The notes under the pieces: model-generated
Told to the model about the DNA's origin: nothing
Seen by the model: the letters and a program-made list of their open reading frames with translations, nothing else
The model's database searches: none
Part shown: one piece after another, positions 52,524 to 61,544 of the stretch
How the letters are laid out: every line of letters starts with the position of its first letter
How positions within the stretch are numbered: the stretch's first letter is position 1
From: Clostridium_F caseinilyticum
Lineage (GTDB): Bacteria; Bacillota; Clostridia; Clostridiales; Clostridiaceae
NCBI RefSeq assembly: GCF_046127645.1
Contig: NZ_CP175919.1
DNA length: 64,000 bases
Reading direction: 5' to 3' (one strand)
Made by a program: the position numbers and the translations under genes

Positions 52524-52619
52524 GATTGCATAATTCATTTTGAAATATAATTATATCAATAAATTTGTCTAAGTACAATATTCTGTATGTATATTGGAAA
52601 TTTATTAATTATGCAATTC
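52524..52619. repeat. Repeat family C, copy 2 (96-bp TIR element)
   Basis: GATTGCATAATTC and AATTATGCAATTC are inverted ends. The interior matches 22821-22900 except for about 16 extra bases after TATCAATA. Confidence 0.65.
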
Positions 52620-52717
52620 GTTTAACTGATAAAAAATTATTAATTAAAGAATATAAAAACATTAAAGAATATAAATAATGATATAAAGGATATAAATAAC
52701 AATATAAAAAGATAGGT

Positions 52718-52767
52718 AGGTGAAAACCTGATTAGCATTTTATTAATATGATTTTGGAAATCAGGAG
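52718..52767 (+). promoter_or_regulatory. Alternative hairpins over the bcsB-like Shine-Dalgarno
   Basis: Hairpin 1: AGGT-GAAA-ACCT (52718-52729). Hairpin 2: CCTGATT (52727-52733) with AATCAGG (52759-52765). They share CCT, so only one can form. Hairpin 2 buries AGG of the SD AGGAG (52763-52767), 6 nt before ATG 52774. This looks like translational control; the ligand or trigger is unknown. Confidence 0.45.
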
Positions 52768-52773
52768 TAAATT

Positions 52774-54870
52774 ATGAAAAAAATTTTAAGAATAATAATT
52801 ATTATTATGGTGGTTTTCCTAGGAAATATTATAAGTGCACAAAATGTAATGGCGGCTCCAGATAAATCTAAAAATTTTAGAATAGAAAAAGATATTAATA
52901 TGGAAGGTGTTTTTGGAAGTAATGTATTTTTCTTTAATATAGACAGAGAGTGGAAAATAGATAATGTTTATTTAAATCTAATTTTTACAGAAAGTGAACT
53001 TTTAGATAAGACTCAATCTTCATTAACAGTTTATATAAATAATTCTCCTGTATATTCCATGAAAGTTGGAGATAAAAGGAAATATAAAGAAAATATAAAA
53101 ATTAATATACCAAAGGATAAATTGATTCATGGATATAATGAAGTAAAAATTAAAATTTATAGTAGAATATCAGAAAAACCTTGTACAGATGACGTAAATA
53201 GTGGAAACTGGTTTATAATTCATAAAGGTTCTTATGTACATGTAGATTTTAAAGATAGAGAAGATACCAAAACTCTTAAAGAGTTTCCTTTTCCTTATTT
53301 AAAAGACAGTGATGAAAATCCAGCTAATAGTATGATTATAGTATCAGATGATTTTTCGAAAGATGAAATAACATCTGCTATGATGCTTTGTTCTAATTTT
53401 GGATCAAAAAGAAAATCTGATAATGTAAATGTAAAAGTTTATAAAATTTCAGAGGCTAATCTAAAGAATAAATTAGATATAATTTTTATAGGCAACAAGA
53501 GCAATACCCCTAAAGAATTTTTAGCTTTACTATCTAAAGAAGAAATAGATAGGATAGATAAAGATGCTATTATCAAAGAAGTTACTTCACCTTATAACTC
53601 TAATAAAAAATTATTGCTTTTAATATCTAATAATGAAAAAAATATTATAAAAGCTTCAAAGTTGTTATGTAGTAAAGATTATATGAAACAAGTAGATAAG
53701 GATACTATAATAATTAATGATAGTATGGATGTGGAAGATATAAAAGAAGAAAAATGGAATAAAGTAGTATTATCAGATTTAGGGTATGATAATGTAATTT
53801 TAAAAGGACCTTTTAAACAGGAAGCAACTTTTAATTTGAATATTCCTAAAGATAGATTTATAAAAGAAGGTTCAAAAATAGTTATAAATAACAGATATTC
53901 TAAAAACATAGATTTTGACAGGTCTCTTATAACAGTTTATATAAATGATAATCCTGTGAGTAGTAAAAAACTAAATAGTAAAAATGCAGATAATGATAGT
54001 TTTGAAATAAATATTCCCAAAGATATTAGAAATACTAGCAATTATGAAATAAAAGTAGTGTTTAATTTAGAAATTAAAGATTTATTTTGTACTTTTAGAG
54101 AAGAGGAAAATCCTTGGGCTTATATATTAAATAGTTCTTACATTTATACTCCTTATAAGGAGGGGCGAAATGCTGTATTTGAAAATTATCCAAATCCATT
54201 TATATCTAATGGAGAAATTAATAATCTAACATTAGTACTTTCAGATAATATTACGTCTAAAGAACTTAATTTTGCAGGTAATATAATGACAAATATAGGC
54301 CATGATTTAAATAATAATAATGGTGAATTTAGTGTAGTATCAGCAAAGGATTTATCATCTAAACTTAAGAAAAATAATTTAATATTTATAGGAACGCCAA
54401 GTACCAATTCTGCCATAAAAAACTTAAATAATAATTTACACATTAAATTTAATAAAAATTTTAGTGGATTTCTATCTAATGAAGAAATGAAATTTTTTCA
54501 GGATTATGGTGGTGAATTGGCATCTATTCAACTTATAGAATCACCTTATAATAAAGATAATAATGCTATGATAGTAACATCAACTGATACTAAAGATTTA
54601 GTTTTAGCACAAAAATATTTAAGTGATATATCCTTAGTAAAAAGTCTTAAAGGCAATGGTGTAACTATAGACAGGGATGGAACAATTAATTATTCATATT
54701 TTGGAGATAAATATGATAAAGAAAAAGAAGAAGATAGTAATATCAGTAAATTTAAAAATATAAGTTTAGACTCTAATATAAAAAATTTATTAATATTTTT
54801 TATATTTATAATACTTATTTTAGTAGGAGGGTCTATATTATTTATAAGAAAATATAAGAGAAAGAATTAA
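52774..54870 (+). CDS. BcsB-like cellulose-synthase-associated membrane protein
   Basis: A 698-residue protein: signal peptide (about 1-30, ending NVMAAPDK), two repeated extracytoplasmic units each with a jelly-roll and a Rossmann-like segment (NNSPVYSMKVGDKRKY...NIPKDKLIHGYNEVKIK; and IKEGSKIVINNRYSKNIDF...NIPKDIRNTSNYEIKV), and one C-terminal membrane anchor (about 672-692). This is the BcsB layout, the partner that guides the nascent glucan out of the GT2 synthase. Start ATG 52774 after AGGAGTAAATT. Confidence 0.85.
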   Translation: MKKILRIIIIIMVVFLGNIISAQNVMAAPDKSKNFRIEKDINMEGVFGSNVFFFNIDREWKIDNVYLNLIFTESELLDKTQSSLTVYINNSPVYSMKVGDKRKYKENIKINIPKDKLIHGYNEVKIKIYSRISEKPCTDDVNSGNWFIIHKGSYVHVDFKDREDTKTLKEFPFPYLKDSDENPANSMIIVSDDFSKDEITSAMMLCSNFGSKRKSDNVNVKVYKISEANLKNKLDIIFIGNKSNTPKEFLALLSKEEIDRIDKDAIIKEVTSPYNSNKKLLLLISNNEKNIIKASKLLCSKDYMKQVDKDTIIINDSMDVEDIKEEKWNKVVLSDLGYDNVILKGPFKQEATFNLNIPKDRFIKEGSKIVINNRYSKNIDFDRSLITVYINDNPVSSKKLNSKNADNDSFEINIPKDIRNTSNYEIKVVFNLEIKDLFCTFREEENPWAYILNSSYIYTPYKEGRNAVFENYPNPFISNGEINNLTLVLSDNITSKELNFAGNIMTNIGHDLNNNNGEFSVVSAKDLSSKLKKNNLIFIGTPSTNSAIKNLNNNLHIKFNKNFSGFLSNEEMKFFQDYGGELASIQLIESPYNKDNNAMIVTSTDTKDLVLAQKYLSDISLVKSLKGNGVTIDRDGTINYSYFGDKYDKEKEEDSNISKFKNISLDSNIKNLLIFFIFIILILVGGSILFIRKYKRKN

Positions 54871-54980
54871 TTATTTATTAATATATTAATTGGGATATTT
54901 TACTAATGGGTATAAACTAAGTTATAATTTAAATTGAGAACTTTATTTTATGCTTAATATTGATAACTTTTTAATTTATA

Positions 54981-55165
54981 TGATGATTACTTGTGCTAAT
55001 ACTCCCATATTTTTCAAAGTAGAAGTATTAACTGTTACATCTCTGGATAACTATTTTAGCCTAAAAGATAACGACTTCTAAGGAGTAAAACTCATAAGAA
55101 TTCTGTTAATAAGCTTTAGTAGAAGCAAAAACTCTTTCTGAAGCCAAGAACTCTGTTTGTATTTC
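54981..55165 (+). repeat. Structured repeat family A, copy 3
   Basis: Colinear with 31685-31866: AATACTCCCATATTTTTCAAAG, CATCTCTGGATAAC, CGACTTCTAAGGAGTAAAAC, TTCTGTTAATAAGC, TTTAGTAGAAGC and AGAACTCTGTTTGT. The central stem has mismatches, so this copy is partly decayed. It lies between the bcsB-like and hydrolase genes. Confidence 0.72.
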
Positions 55166-55216
55166 TAAGGAATAGTATTAAGGACTAAAGATAATTTAAT
55201 TTAGGGGAGGGGTATT

Positions 55217-56314
55217 GTGAAGAAGAATAAATTTATAATAGGGATAATTATAATATTTATTTTTATTTATATATTAATTTTAAATCCAACTATTTATGGA
55301 GAAGTAAATAAAATAAAAAATAAAATTTATGGAAAAACTTTAAATAATAAATTTGAAGTTAAAATAAAGTCTGGGAATCTGTCCACAGACTATGATGTAG
55401 ATCAAGTGTTAAAGGATATAAATAAATTTAAATTAAATACAATAAATGTACCTGTAGCTATAAATATAAAAGACTTATCATCCAGTGATATGAGTGTAGA
55501 CAAGGAAAGTGAAAAAAAAGCTGTAGAATTAATAAAAAAATTAAGATGGAAAAAAATAAACATAATATTAGAGCCTTATCCTTGGATAGATAATGGAAGG
55601 CTTTATGAAACGGAATGGAATCCTAATGATAAAAAACAATTTTTTGGAAATTGGCGAAACAATGTGATTAAGGTTTTAATAGATAATATAGCAGTCCCTT
55701 ATCATGTAGATGCTTTAAATGTGGCTTCTAATTTTGTATATATTGAAAATGAAGAAGATGAGTGGTGTAGTACTATAGATTTTGCTAGAAAATACTATAA
55801 AGGACTTATAACTTATAGGACTTGTTGGTGGTATACAGCTCATTGGGATGTTAAAACTAAGGAAGATTATGAGAAAAAATTAAATAATAAATTATTTTCT
55901 AAAATAGATTTTATATCTGTAGCAGCTTATTTTGAACTTATAGATAAAGATACTAATAGAGTAGAAGAACTTACAAATGCTATAAGTCATGTACCAAAAT
56001 ATGATAGAAAACAAAATATAAAAGAAGAGTTATATAATTTTAATAAAAAATGGCATAAACCTATTTTCTTTGGAGAGTTAGGTTTTCCGAGAAAAAATAA
56101 GGCAGCCTCTGAACCTTGGAATCCTATACCGTCAAATATTTCTAATAATGAAGAACAGGCTAGGTGTTTTGAAGCTTATAGGAGAGTTTTTGAAAAGGAA
56201 CCTTGGTTTTTAGGTTTTTCTATTTTTGCTATAGGAGAAAATGGTGCTGATAAAAACTTTTATCCTTCAGAAGAAACTGAAAAGGTAATTAGAAAATGGT
56301 ATAGTAATTCATAG
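55217..56314 (+). CDS. Membrane-anchored glycoside hydrolase (GH113-like TIM barrel)
   Basis: A 365-residue protein with an N-terminal signal anchor (about 5-24) and an extracellular (beta/alpha)8 barrel. Seen: NTINVPVAINIKDLSS, NIILEPYPWIDNGRLYETEWNP, LNVASNFVYIENEEDEW (first catalytic Glu region), GLITYRTCWWYT and PIFFGELGFPRKN with Glu287 as probable nucleophile. The pattern resembles GH113 and related barrels. GTG start after GGGGAGGGGTATT. As the last gene of the polysaccharide cluster it probably trims or releases the polymer, like BcsZ. Confidence 0.7.
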   Translation: MKKNKFIIGIIIIFIFIYILILNPTIYGEVNKIKNKIYGKTLNNKFEVKIKSGNLSTDYDVDQVLKDINKFKLNTINVPVAINIKDLSSSDMSVDKESEKKAVELIKKLRWKKINIILEPYPWIDNGRLYETEWNPNDKKQFFGNWRNNVIKVLIDNIAVPYHVDALNVASNFVYIENEEDEWCSTIDFARKYYKGLITYRTCWWYTAHWDVKTKEDYEKKLNNKLFSKIDFISVAAYFELIDKDTNRVEELTNAISHVPKYDRKQNIKEELYNFNKKWHKPIFFGELGFPRKNKAASEPWNPIPSNISNNEEQARCFEAYRRVFEKEPWFLGFSIFAIGENGADKNFYPSEETEKVIRKWYSNS

Positions 56315-56332
56315 AGTAAATAAGTGTATGTC

Positions 56333-56593
56333 TAAAAATAGATTTAATTTTAATCCGTAAATATAGAAATTACATTTATAAGCAATTCATTTCGCCAAGT
56401 AATTCTAAATATGGCTTTATTAAAAATTTGCTACCCGGTAGAGGTGACGTCCTGTCTTCACTACTGGCTCCTCACGTCCTATGAGGAATTACGCAAATTT
56501 TTAATTCAGCCCAATTAAGAACTACTAAAGCTTATTTATATGCTTATTACATGTAATTTCTATATTTACTACTTAAAATTAAATCTATTTTTA
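56333..56593. repeat. Repeat family B, copy 3: 261-bp MITE-like element with about 52-bp TIRs
   Basis: Left arm TAAAAATAGATTTAATTTTA...GTAAATATAGAAATTACAT...TAAGCA is the inverse of the right arm ending at 56593 with about five differences in 52 bp. Inner TTAAAAATTTGC/GCAAATTTTTAA pairs again. The centre is GC-richer (CCGGTAGAGGTGACGTCC...) and differs from copy 1. No ORF. Confidence 0.75.
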
Positions 56594-56614
56594 TTAAAAC
56601 GTTCATAGAAAAGC

Positions 56615-56639
56615 ATTGCTACTATTGTAAGATTAATTT
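56615..56639 (+). repeat. 25-nt copy of the amj 3' end, upstream of amj
   Basis: Identical to 57694-57718 except one base. Those bases encode the last residues (IATIARLI) of the flippase gene. It may be the scar of an older duplication or deletion. The remaining bases to 56916 are plain AT-rich spacer. Confidence 0.6.
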
Positions 56640-56916
56640 ATTGCAGGTTTTTGTATGTTATTAAATTTTATTTCCCTATTTAATATAGATAAAATATTTG
56701 CAAATTAGATTTTAGATAGTTTAAAATAGTATTCAAGTTGAATTTTTAAATAAAATATATTACTACATTTAGTAATAAATAGATTTTTAAGAATCAAGAT
56801 TGAATTTGTTAATAATATACTAAAAGTTTAATAGAATTTATTATTTTATTTTTTTAATATAATAAATAAAAATTTATAATCAATTAATATAATTTACATA
56901 TTTATGGAGGTAAAAA

Positions 56917-57720
56917 ATGTCTACACAGATTATAATTGTTCTTATTCTTACGTTTATTATTTATGTTATATCAACTTTGGCATACTCTGTAAGAATTGTA
57001 GGAGTAAGGACTGGGAGAATAGCAATATCTTTTGCTGTGTTCAATGTTTTTGCTTTATTATCTAGAACTGCTAATACTATACAGGCTCCACTTCTAGCAA
57101 AAACCATTGAAAAAAGCATAAATTTAGGTAATTCAGAAGGATTATTATATGTTTTTAGATGGATACTTTTAGCAACAACATTGGCAACAATAGCTGGAGC
57201 ATTATTAATGCCTACATTTATAAAAGTTTTTGGTAAAGCAGTAGAATCTTTTAGTATTTATCGTTCTATACCTAAGTTGATGTTTCATGGATTTTCAAAG
57301 TCGGGAATAAAACAATTTAGGAAAAGTCTAACTAAGCCTAAAAAGAAAAATTTTCAGTATATAAAGGAGTATAAAAAGATACCAAAAAAGTTAGTGCTGT
57401 TGAATACAATAGCATTTTCGGTATCCACAGTTGGAATATTAGCATCCTTATATGCAGGATGCCTAAATCCAGAGTTAAGAACAACTTGTAGTACCTTATC
57501 ATCTGTTATAAATAGTATATCAACAATTTTAATGTTTATATTTGTTGATCCATTTATTTCAATGCTTACAGATGATGTTATTGCAGGAAATTGTAGTGAG
57601 CTTCATTTTAATAGGTGTATAACCTTTATAGTTGGAGGATTAATAGCAGGAACATTAATAGCACAAATTTTATTAAAGCCTGCAGCTCAAATTATTGCTA
57701 CTATTGCAAGATTAATTTAA
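56917..57720 (+). CDS. amj: Lipid II flippase, Amj type
   Basis: A 267-residue polytopic membrane protein of the Amj (YdaH) family, which flips lipid II for peptidoglycan synthesis as an alternative to MurJ. Recognisable: YVISTLAYSVRIVGVRTGRIAISFAVFNVFALLSRTANTIQAPLLAKTIE at the N-terminus and SVINSISTILMFIFVDPFISMLTDDVIAG near residue 200. The start follows TATGGAGGTAAAAA. Monocistronic with the DUF3267 gene 69 bp downstream. In Bacillus Amj is induced by envelope stress; regulation here is not visible. Confidence 0.85.
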   Translation: MSTQIIIVLILTFIIYVISTLAYSVRIVGVRTGRIAISFAVFNVFALLSRTANTIQAPLLAKTIEKSINLGNSEGLLYVFRWILLATTLATIAGALLMPTFIKVFGKAVESFSIYRSIPKLMFHGFSKSGIKQFRKSLTKPKKKNFQYIKEYKKIPKKLVLLNTIAFSVSTVGILASLYAGCLNPELRTTCSTLSSVINSISTILMFIFVDPFISMLTDDVIAGNCSELHFNRCITFIVGGLIAGTLIAQILLKPAAQIIATIARLI

Positions 57721-57789
57721 ATATTTATATTAAAGTGGCTAATATGATAAATGTCGACAATATAGCTTGAAAATTAAGGGGGATTCAGA

Positions 57790-58356
57790 ATGAATGAAAA
57801 AGAATATGAGAAAGTAGACAGAACAATAAACTTATTAAAAGCTAATCTGATTAGTATTATTTTCTTTATTCTAGTTTTTAGTATAAATGGTGCGGTGTAT
57901 TATAAAATATGGGGAGAAAATGTACGTTTAATAATTAATGGCAATAATAATATGTATATGCTTGTGTTAATTATAATTTTTATAATATTACATGAATTTA
58001 TTCATGGCATAGGTTTTTCTATAGCAGAAGGAGTTACTTGGAAGGATATAAAACTTGGGTTTAATATTAAAACTCTCACCCCTTATGCTCATTGTAAAGT
58101 TCCCATATCTGCTAATATATATAAAATGGCTATATTATTACCTACTATAATAGTTGGATTTTTACCTACAATAATAGGACTAGTTCTAGGAATAAAAACG
58201 CTTGTTTTTGTTGGTAGTTTTTTGATTGTCTGTGGTACAGGCGATTTTATGATCTACTGGGTAATTAGAAAATATGATGAAAAAGCCTTAATTTATGATC
58301 ATCCAGTAAAGGCGGGCTGCGAAGTTTATTTACCAAAAAAACAATATAATAATTAA
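57790..58356 (+). CDS. DUF3267 putative zinc metalloprotease, membrane protein
   Basis: A 188-residue membrane protein with about four hydrophobic segments and a zincin-like HEFIHG motif at the edge of a helix (IILHEFIHGIGFSIAEG, about residue 66), the DUF3267 signature. It also has PYAHCKVPISANIYKMAILLPT, which resembles other metal-binding loops in the family. The start follows AAGGGGGATTCAGA. It follows amj on the same strand. Substrate unknown. Confidence 0.82.
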   Translation: MNEKEYEKVDRTINLLKANLISIIFFILVFSINGAVYYKIWGENVRLIINGNNNMYMLVLIIIFIILHEFIHGIGFSIAEGVTWKDIKLGFNIKTLTPYAHCKVPISANIYKMAILLPTIIVGFLPTIIGLVLGIKTLVFVGSFLIVCGTGDFMIYWVIRKYDEKALIYDHPVKAGCEVYLPKKQYNN

Positions 58357-58371
58357 AATTAATTGAAGATG

Positions 58372-58415
58372 GTGTATCAAAATGAATTTAGATTTATTTT
58401 GATACACATTTTTTT
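58372..58415 (+). terminator. Rho-independent terminator
   Basis: A 12-bp stem GTGTATCAAAAT/ATTTTGATACAC followed by a T-run. It closely resembles the terminator at 61795 on the other side of the copper operon. Confidence 0.85.
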
Positions 58416-58435
58416 ATTTAATTTTGAAAAAACTA

Positions 58436-58464
58436 TTGAAAAATAATATTAATTGTGCTTTAAT
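58436..58464 (+). promoter_or_regulatory. Promoter of the copper operon
   Basis: TTGAAA (58436-58441), 17-bp spacer, TTTAAT (58459-58464), immediately followed by the CsoR-type operator. Confidence 0.6.
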
Positions 58465-58467
58465 TAA

Positions 58468-58493
58468 TACACACCCCCCTGGTGGGGGTGGTA
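58468..58493 (+). promoter_or_regulatory. CsoR-type operator
   Basis: TACACACCCCCCTGG then TGGGGGTGGTA is a GC-rich imperfect palindrome, extremely unusual in this AT-rich DNA. It overlaps the expected transcription start and matches the C-tract/G-tract design of copper-sensing CsoR operators. csoR itself is the first gene, so autoregulation is expected. Confidence 0.8.
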
Positions 58494-58584
58494 CAAAAAT
58501 AAAAATTTATTTAAATATAAAATTATAAAAATAAATGTAGTTTTTATTAAATATTAAAACTAAATTATATAAGGAGGTGAAGTA

Positions 58585-58851
58585 ATGAATGAAGAAAAAA
58601 AAGCAGCCCTACAGGCTTTAAAAACTTCTAAAGGACAAATAGAAGGAATAATAAAGATGATAGAAGAGGGTAGATATTGTATAGATATATCTAATCAAAT
58701 GACGGCTGCTCAATCTTTATTAAAAAAAGCTAATATGCTTATTTTAAAACAACATCTTAATCATTGTGTAAAGCAAGCTTTTCTTCATGACAATGGGGAA
58801 GAAAAGGTAGAGGAAATTATAGATACCTTAACTAAATTAGTTGGTAAATAG
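58585..58851 (+). CDS. csoR: Copper-sensing transcriptional repressor CsoR
   Basis: An 88-residue all-helical DUF156 (CsoR/FrmR) repressor. The Cu(I) ligand set is seen: Cys in GRYCIDISNQM (about residue 32), and His and Cys in KQHLNHCVKQAF (about 57-61). Apo-CsoR binds the GC-rich operator and releases it on binding Cu(I). The start follows AAGGAGGTGAAGTA. First gene of csoR-copA-copZ. Confidence 0.92.
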   Translation: MNEEKKAALQALKTSKGQIEGIIKMIEEGRYCIDISNQMTAAQSLLKKANMLILKQHLNHCVKQAFLHDNGEEKVEEIIDTLTKLVGK

Positions 58852-58986
58852 TAAATATATTTTTATAAATTTATTAAAAGGTTAGTAATTTAATAAAGGA
58901 TTTTAAAAAAGTAGTTTAATATAAAGCAAATATAGAATTTATTTTAAAATAATGTTTTAAAATAAAAATTTAAAGGTGGTGTGGAA

Positions 58987-61422
58987 ATGAAAAAGTTATA
59001 TTTTAATATAGAAGGAATGACCTGTGGGGCTTGTGCTAAAGCTGTGGAGAGAGTTTCTAAAAAATTAGAAGGTGTTGAAGAAGCTAATGTTAATATAGCA
59101 ACAGAAAAGTTAAGTATAGTTTTTGATGATAAAAAATGTAATATTTTAGACATAGAAAAAGCTATAGAAAAGGCTGGGTACAAAGCTTTTTTAGATGGAG
59201 ATCATATAATTTTGAATATAGGAGGAATGACCTGTGCAGCTTGTGCTAAAGCTGTAGAAAGGGCTTCCAAAAAGTTAGATGGTGTTCTGGAAGCTAATGT
59301 TAATATAGCAACAGAAAAACTTGATATAACTTTTGATAAATCGAAAGTAAGCTTAAATGATATAAAAAATTCCATAGAAAAGGCTGGATATAAAGCTTTA
59401 GAAGAAATAAGTGTAGAAGAAGAAAGAAAAGGAAAAGAAGATGCAATTAAATCTTTATGGAAAAGATTTATAATTTCTTTAATATTTGCAGTGCCATTGA
59501 TTACAATATCTATGGGAAGTATGATGGGATTAGAATTACCTAAAATTATTAATCCTATGCATAATCCTTTAAATTTTGGATTAATACAACTTATTTTGGT
59601 AATACCAATTATATTGGTAGGAAATAAGTTCTTTAGGGTAGGTTTTAAATCTTTAGTTAAAGGAAGTCCTAATATGGATTCCTTAATTTCTATAGGTACA
59701 TCAGCAGCTGTATTGTATGGTATTTTTGCTATATTTCAAATATCTAAAGGGAATATACATTATGCACATGATTTATATTTTGAATCTGGAGCTACTATTT
59801 TAACCTTAATAACCTTAGGAAAGTATTTAGAAGCTGTATCTAAAGGAAAAACATCTGAAGCTATCAAAAAATTAATGGCCTTAGCTCCTAAAAATGCAAC
59901 AATAATAAGACACAATAAGGAAATAATAATTCCTATAGAAGAAGTTAAAATAGATGATATAGTTTTGGTTAAACCAGGAGAAAAGTTACCTGTAGATGGA
60001 GAGATCATTGATGGTTCCACAACAGTAGATGAATCTATGCTCACAGGAGAAAGTTTACCTGTAGAAAAACATATAGGAGATATAGCAGTAGCAGGAAGTA
60101 TAAATAAACATGGAGTTATAAAATACAAAGCTACTAAAGTTGGAGCTGATACTACTTTAGCACAAATTATAAAACTTGTAGAAGAAGCTCAGGGAAGTAA
60201 AGCTCCTATTGCAAGGTTAGCAGATAAGATTTCTGCTTATTTTGTACCAACAGTAATAACTTTAGCTATAATTTCTTCCTTAGCTTGGTATATTAGTGGA
60301 GAATCTTTAATATTCTCATTAACTATATTCATTTCTGTATTAGTAATAGCTTGTCCTTGTGCCTTGGGATTAGCTACACCAACAGCTATTATGGTAGGTA
60401 CAGGAAAAGGTGCTGAAAATGGTGTTCTTATAAAAAGTGGAGGAGCTTTAGAAACTGCTCATAAGGTTCAAAGTATTATATTCGATAAAACAGGAACTAT
60501 TACAGAAGGAAAACCAAAGGTAACAAATATTTTGGTAGCTGAGGGAGTAGATGAAAAATATTTACTTCAAGTAGCAGCTACTGCAGAAAAAGGCTCAGAA
60601 CATCCTTTAGGTGAGGCTATAGTAAAAAAAGCAGAAGAGGAAAATTTAGAATTATTTCAAGGTAAAGATTTTAGAGCAATACCTGGTAAAGGCATAGAGG
60701 TTACTATAGAGGATAAAAAAGTGTTTCTTGGAAATTTAAGACTTATGGAAGAATATGAGATAGAAATAAAGGACTTTATGGATAAATCTCATAAACTTTC
60801 AAAGGAAGGAAAAACTCCAATGTTTATAGCTATAGAAAATAAAATTAAAGGAATAATAGCTGTAGCAGACACTCTTAAAGAGAATAGCAAAAAAGCTATA
60901 GAAAAGCTTCATAATATGGGTGTGGAAGTAGTTATGATAACTGGAGATAATAAGAATACTGCAGAGGCTATAGGAAAGCAAGTAGGTATAGATAAGATCT
61001 TTGCAGAAGTTCTTCCTAGTGATAAAGCTAACTGGGTAAAAAAAATTCAACAAGAAGGAAAAATTGTAGCAATGGTAGGAGATGGAATTAATGATGCTCC
61101 AGCTTTAGCTCAAGCAGATATTGGTATAGCCATAGGATCTGGAACAGATGTAGCTATAGAATCTGCAGATATTGTACTTATTAAAAGCGATTTAATGGAT
61201 GTACCAACAGCGCTTAAATTAAGCAGAGCTACTATAAAAAATATTAAAGAAAATCTATTTTGGGCTTTTGGATACAATGTTTTAGGAATTCCAGTTGCTA
61301 TGGGTATTTTACACATTTTTGGAGGACCTCTTTTAAATCCAATGATTGCAGCAGCAGCTATGAGCTTTAGTTCAGTTTCAGTGCTTTTAAATGCTTTAAG
61401 ATTAAGAAAATTTAAAGCTTAA
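58987..61422 (+). CDS. copA: Copper-exporting P1B-type ATPase CopA
   Basis: An 811-residue Cu(I) pump. Two N-terminal metal-binding domains with GMTCGACAKAVE (about 11-22) and GMTCAACAKAVE (about 80); membrane helices; actuator TVDESMLTGESLPVEK; ion-binding VIACPCALGLATP; phosphorylation DKTGTITEGKPK; nucleotide domain EKGSEHPLGEA; and MVGDGINDAPALAQADIGIAIGSG. All catalytic motifs are intact. The start is ATG 58987 after AAAGGTGGTG. The two metal-binding domains are more alike than typical, suggesting a recent internal duplication. Confidence 0.96.
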   Translation: MKKLYFNIEGMTCGACAKAVERVSKKLEGVEEANVNIATEKLSIVFDDKKCNILDIEKAIEKAGYKAFLDGDHIILNIGGMTCAACAKAVERASKKLDGVLEANVNIATEKLDITFDKSKVSLNDIKNSIEKAGYKALEEISVEEERKGKEDAIKSLWKRFIISLIFAVPLITISMGSMMGLELPKIINPMHNPLNFGLIQLILVIPIILVGNKFFRVGFKSLVKGSPNMDSLISIGTSAAVLYGIFAIFQISKGNIHYAHDLYFESGATILTLITLGKYLEAVSKGKTSEAIKKLMALAPKNATIIRHNKEIIIPIEEVKIDDIVLVKPGEKLPVDGEIIDGSTTVDESMLTGESLPVEKHIGDIAVAGSINKHGVIKYKATKVGADTTLAQIIKLVEEAQGSKAPIARLADKISAYFVPTVITLAIISSLAWYISGESLIFSLTIFISVLVIACPCALGLATPTAIMVGTGKGAENGVLIKSGGALETAHKVQSIIFDKTGTITEGKPKVTNILVAEGVDEKYLLQVAATAEKGSEHPLGEAIVKKAEEENLELFQGKDFRAIPGKGIEVTIEDKKVFLGNLRLMEEYEIEIKDFMDKSHKLSKEGKTPMFIAIENKIKGIIAVADTLKENSKKAIEKLHNMGVEVVMITGDNKNTAEAIGKQVGIDKIFAEVLPSDKANWVKKIQQEGKIVAMVGDGINDAPALAQADIGIAIGSGTDVAIESADIVLIKSDLMDVPTALKLSRATIKNIKENLFWAFGYNVLGIPVAMGILHIFGGPLLNPMIAAAAMSFSSVSVLLNALRLRKFKA

Positions 61423-61544
61423 TATAGGTAAAATATAATAGGATTACTTTTAAACTATTTAGTAAATCTTAAAATTAAAATAGGGTTAAGTAATAAAAAT
61501 TATATAAAATAAATTATATTTATTAAAAATGGAGGAATTTTATT

